Source: Alphaproteobacteria bacterium
GTDB lineage: Bacteria > Pseudomonadota > Alphaproteobacteria > Rhodobacterales > Rhodobacteraceae
DNA: 6,732 bases
Assembly: GCA_030424705.1 (NCBI GenBank)
Contig: JAUHWJ010000107.1
Location: 1 to 6,732, forward strand
Direction: 5' to 3'
Each line of letters opens with the position of its first letter. Position 1 is the stretch's first letter. Shown in pieces: positions 6,554 through 6,732 of this stretch. Made by a program: the position numbers and the translations under genes. Below the pieces are notes generated by a model. The model searched no databases, was not told the origin of the DNA, and saw nothing but the letters and a program-made list of their open reading frames with translations.

Positions 6554-6732
6554 CCTCGCTCGGAACCGTGCTGCTGGCGGATGACGACCGTACGATCCGC
6601 ACGGTGCTCAACCAGGCGCTGACGCGGATCGGTTGCCGCGTGCGCACCACCGGCTCCACCTCCACGCTCTGGCGCTGGGTGGAGGACGGGGAGGGGGACC
6701 TCATCGTCACCGACGTGATGATGCCGGACGGC
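6550..6732 (+). CDS. ntrC: Nitrogen regulation response regulator NtrC, N-terminal fragment (runs off right edge)
   Basis: The first 61 codons of a response regulator receiver domain are present. [14 protein letters not shown] (7-20) carries the acidic metal-binding residues (D11-D13), and [11 protein letters not shown] (51-61) holds D55, the expected phosphorylation site. Its place directly after ntrB with an ATGA overlap, and the sequence [23 protein letters not shown] (39-61) in two blocks, fit NtrC. An AGGA ribosome binding site lies nine bases before the ATG. The AAA+ and DNA-binding domains lie outside the window, so whether it has the sigma-54 GAFTGA loop cannot be seen. Rhodobacter NtrC is known to lack it and to work with sigma-70 polymerase. 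Confidence 0.92.
   Translation, partial: MTSLGTVLLADDDRTIRTVLNQALTRIGCRVRTTGSTSTLWRWVEDGEGDLIVTDVMMPDG

Overview
The window is a GC-rich (roughly 70%) piece of alphaproteobacterial chromosome, most likely from the Rhodobacterales or a close relative. The clearest signs are the dusB(nifR3)-ntrB-ntrC order known from Rhodobacter, a fused IspD-IspF enzyme, a DnaB with the alphaproteobacterial insertion after Walker A, and a family of short overlapping genes. I see no mobile element, CRISPR array, tRNA or rRNA gene. Almost all of the sequence is coding.

Layout. From position 1 to 4367 all genes lie on the minus strand. In transcription order they are ispDF, pgpA, pncC (a stand-alone CinA C-terminal domain), a PNPOx-like flavoprotein gene, a gap of 121 bases, then dnaB and the start of alr, which runs off the left edge. 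From 4494 to the right edge the genes are on the plus strand: dusB, ntrB and the first 61 codons of ntrC, which runs off the right edge. A 126-base divergent intergenic region (4368-4493) separates the two groups. It holds an inverted repeat and two candidate back-to-back promoters.

How the genes work together. ispDF carries out two steps of the MEP isoprenoid pathway, pgpA belongs to phosphatidylglycerol synthesis, and pncC recycles NMN to NaMN. The PNPOx-like gene has no known substrate. dnaB is the replicative helicase, and alr makes D-alanine for the cell wall. The plus-strand genes form the classical dusB-ntrB-ntrC nitrogen-regulation operon, with NtrB as sensor kinase and NtrC as response regulator. 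Except at the dnaB upstream gap, every same-strand junction is a 1- or 4-base stop/start overlap (ATGA, GTGA or TAGTG), so translational coupling is likely throughout.

The most notable point is the pgpA product. It keeps the length and hydrophobic frame of phosphatidylglycerophosphatase A but has lost several residues that are nearly invariant in the family. Less certain points are the palindrome between the divergent ispDF and dusB promoters, and two DnaA-box-like 9-mers, one flanked by GANTC sites, upstream of dnaB. Overall this is a housekeeping region, and I found no convincing evidence of a wholly new system.
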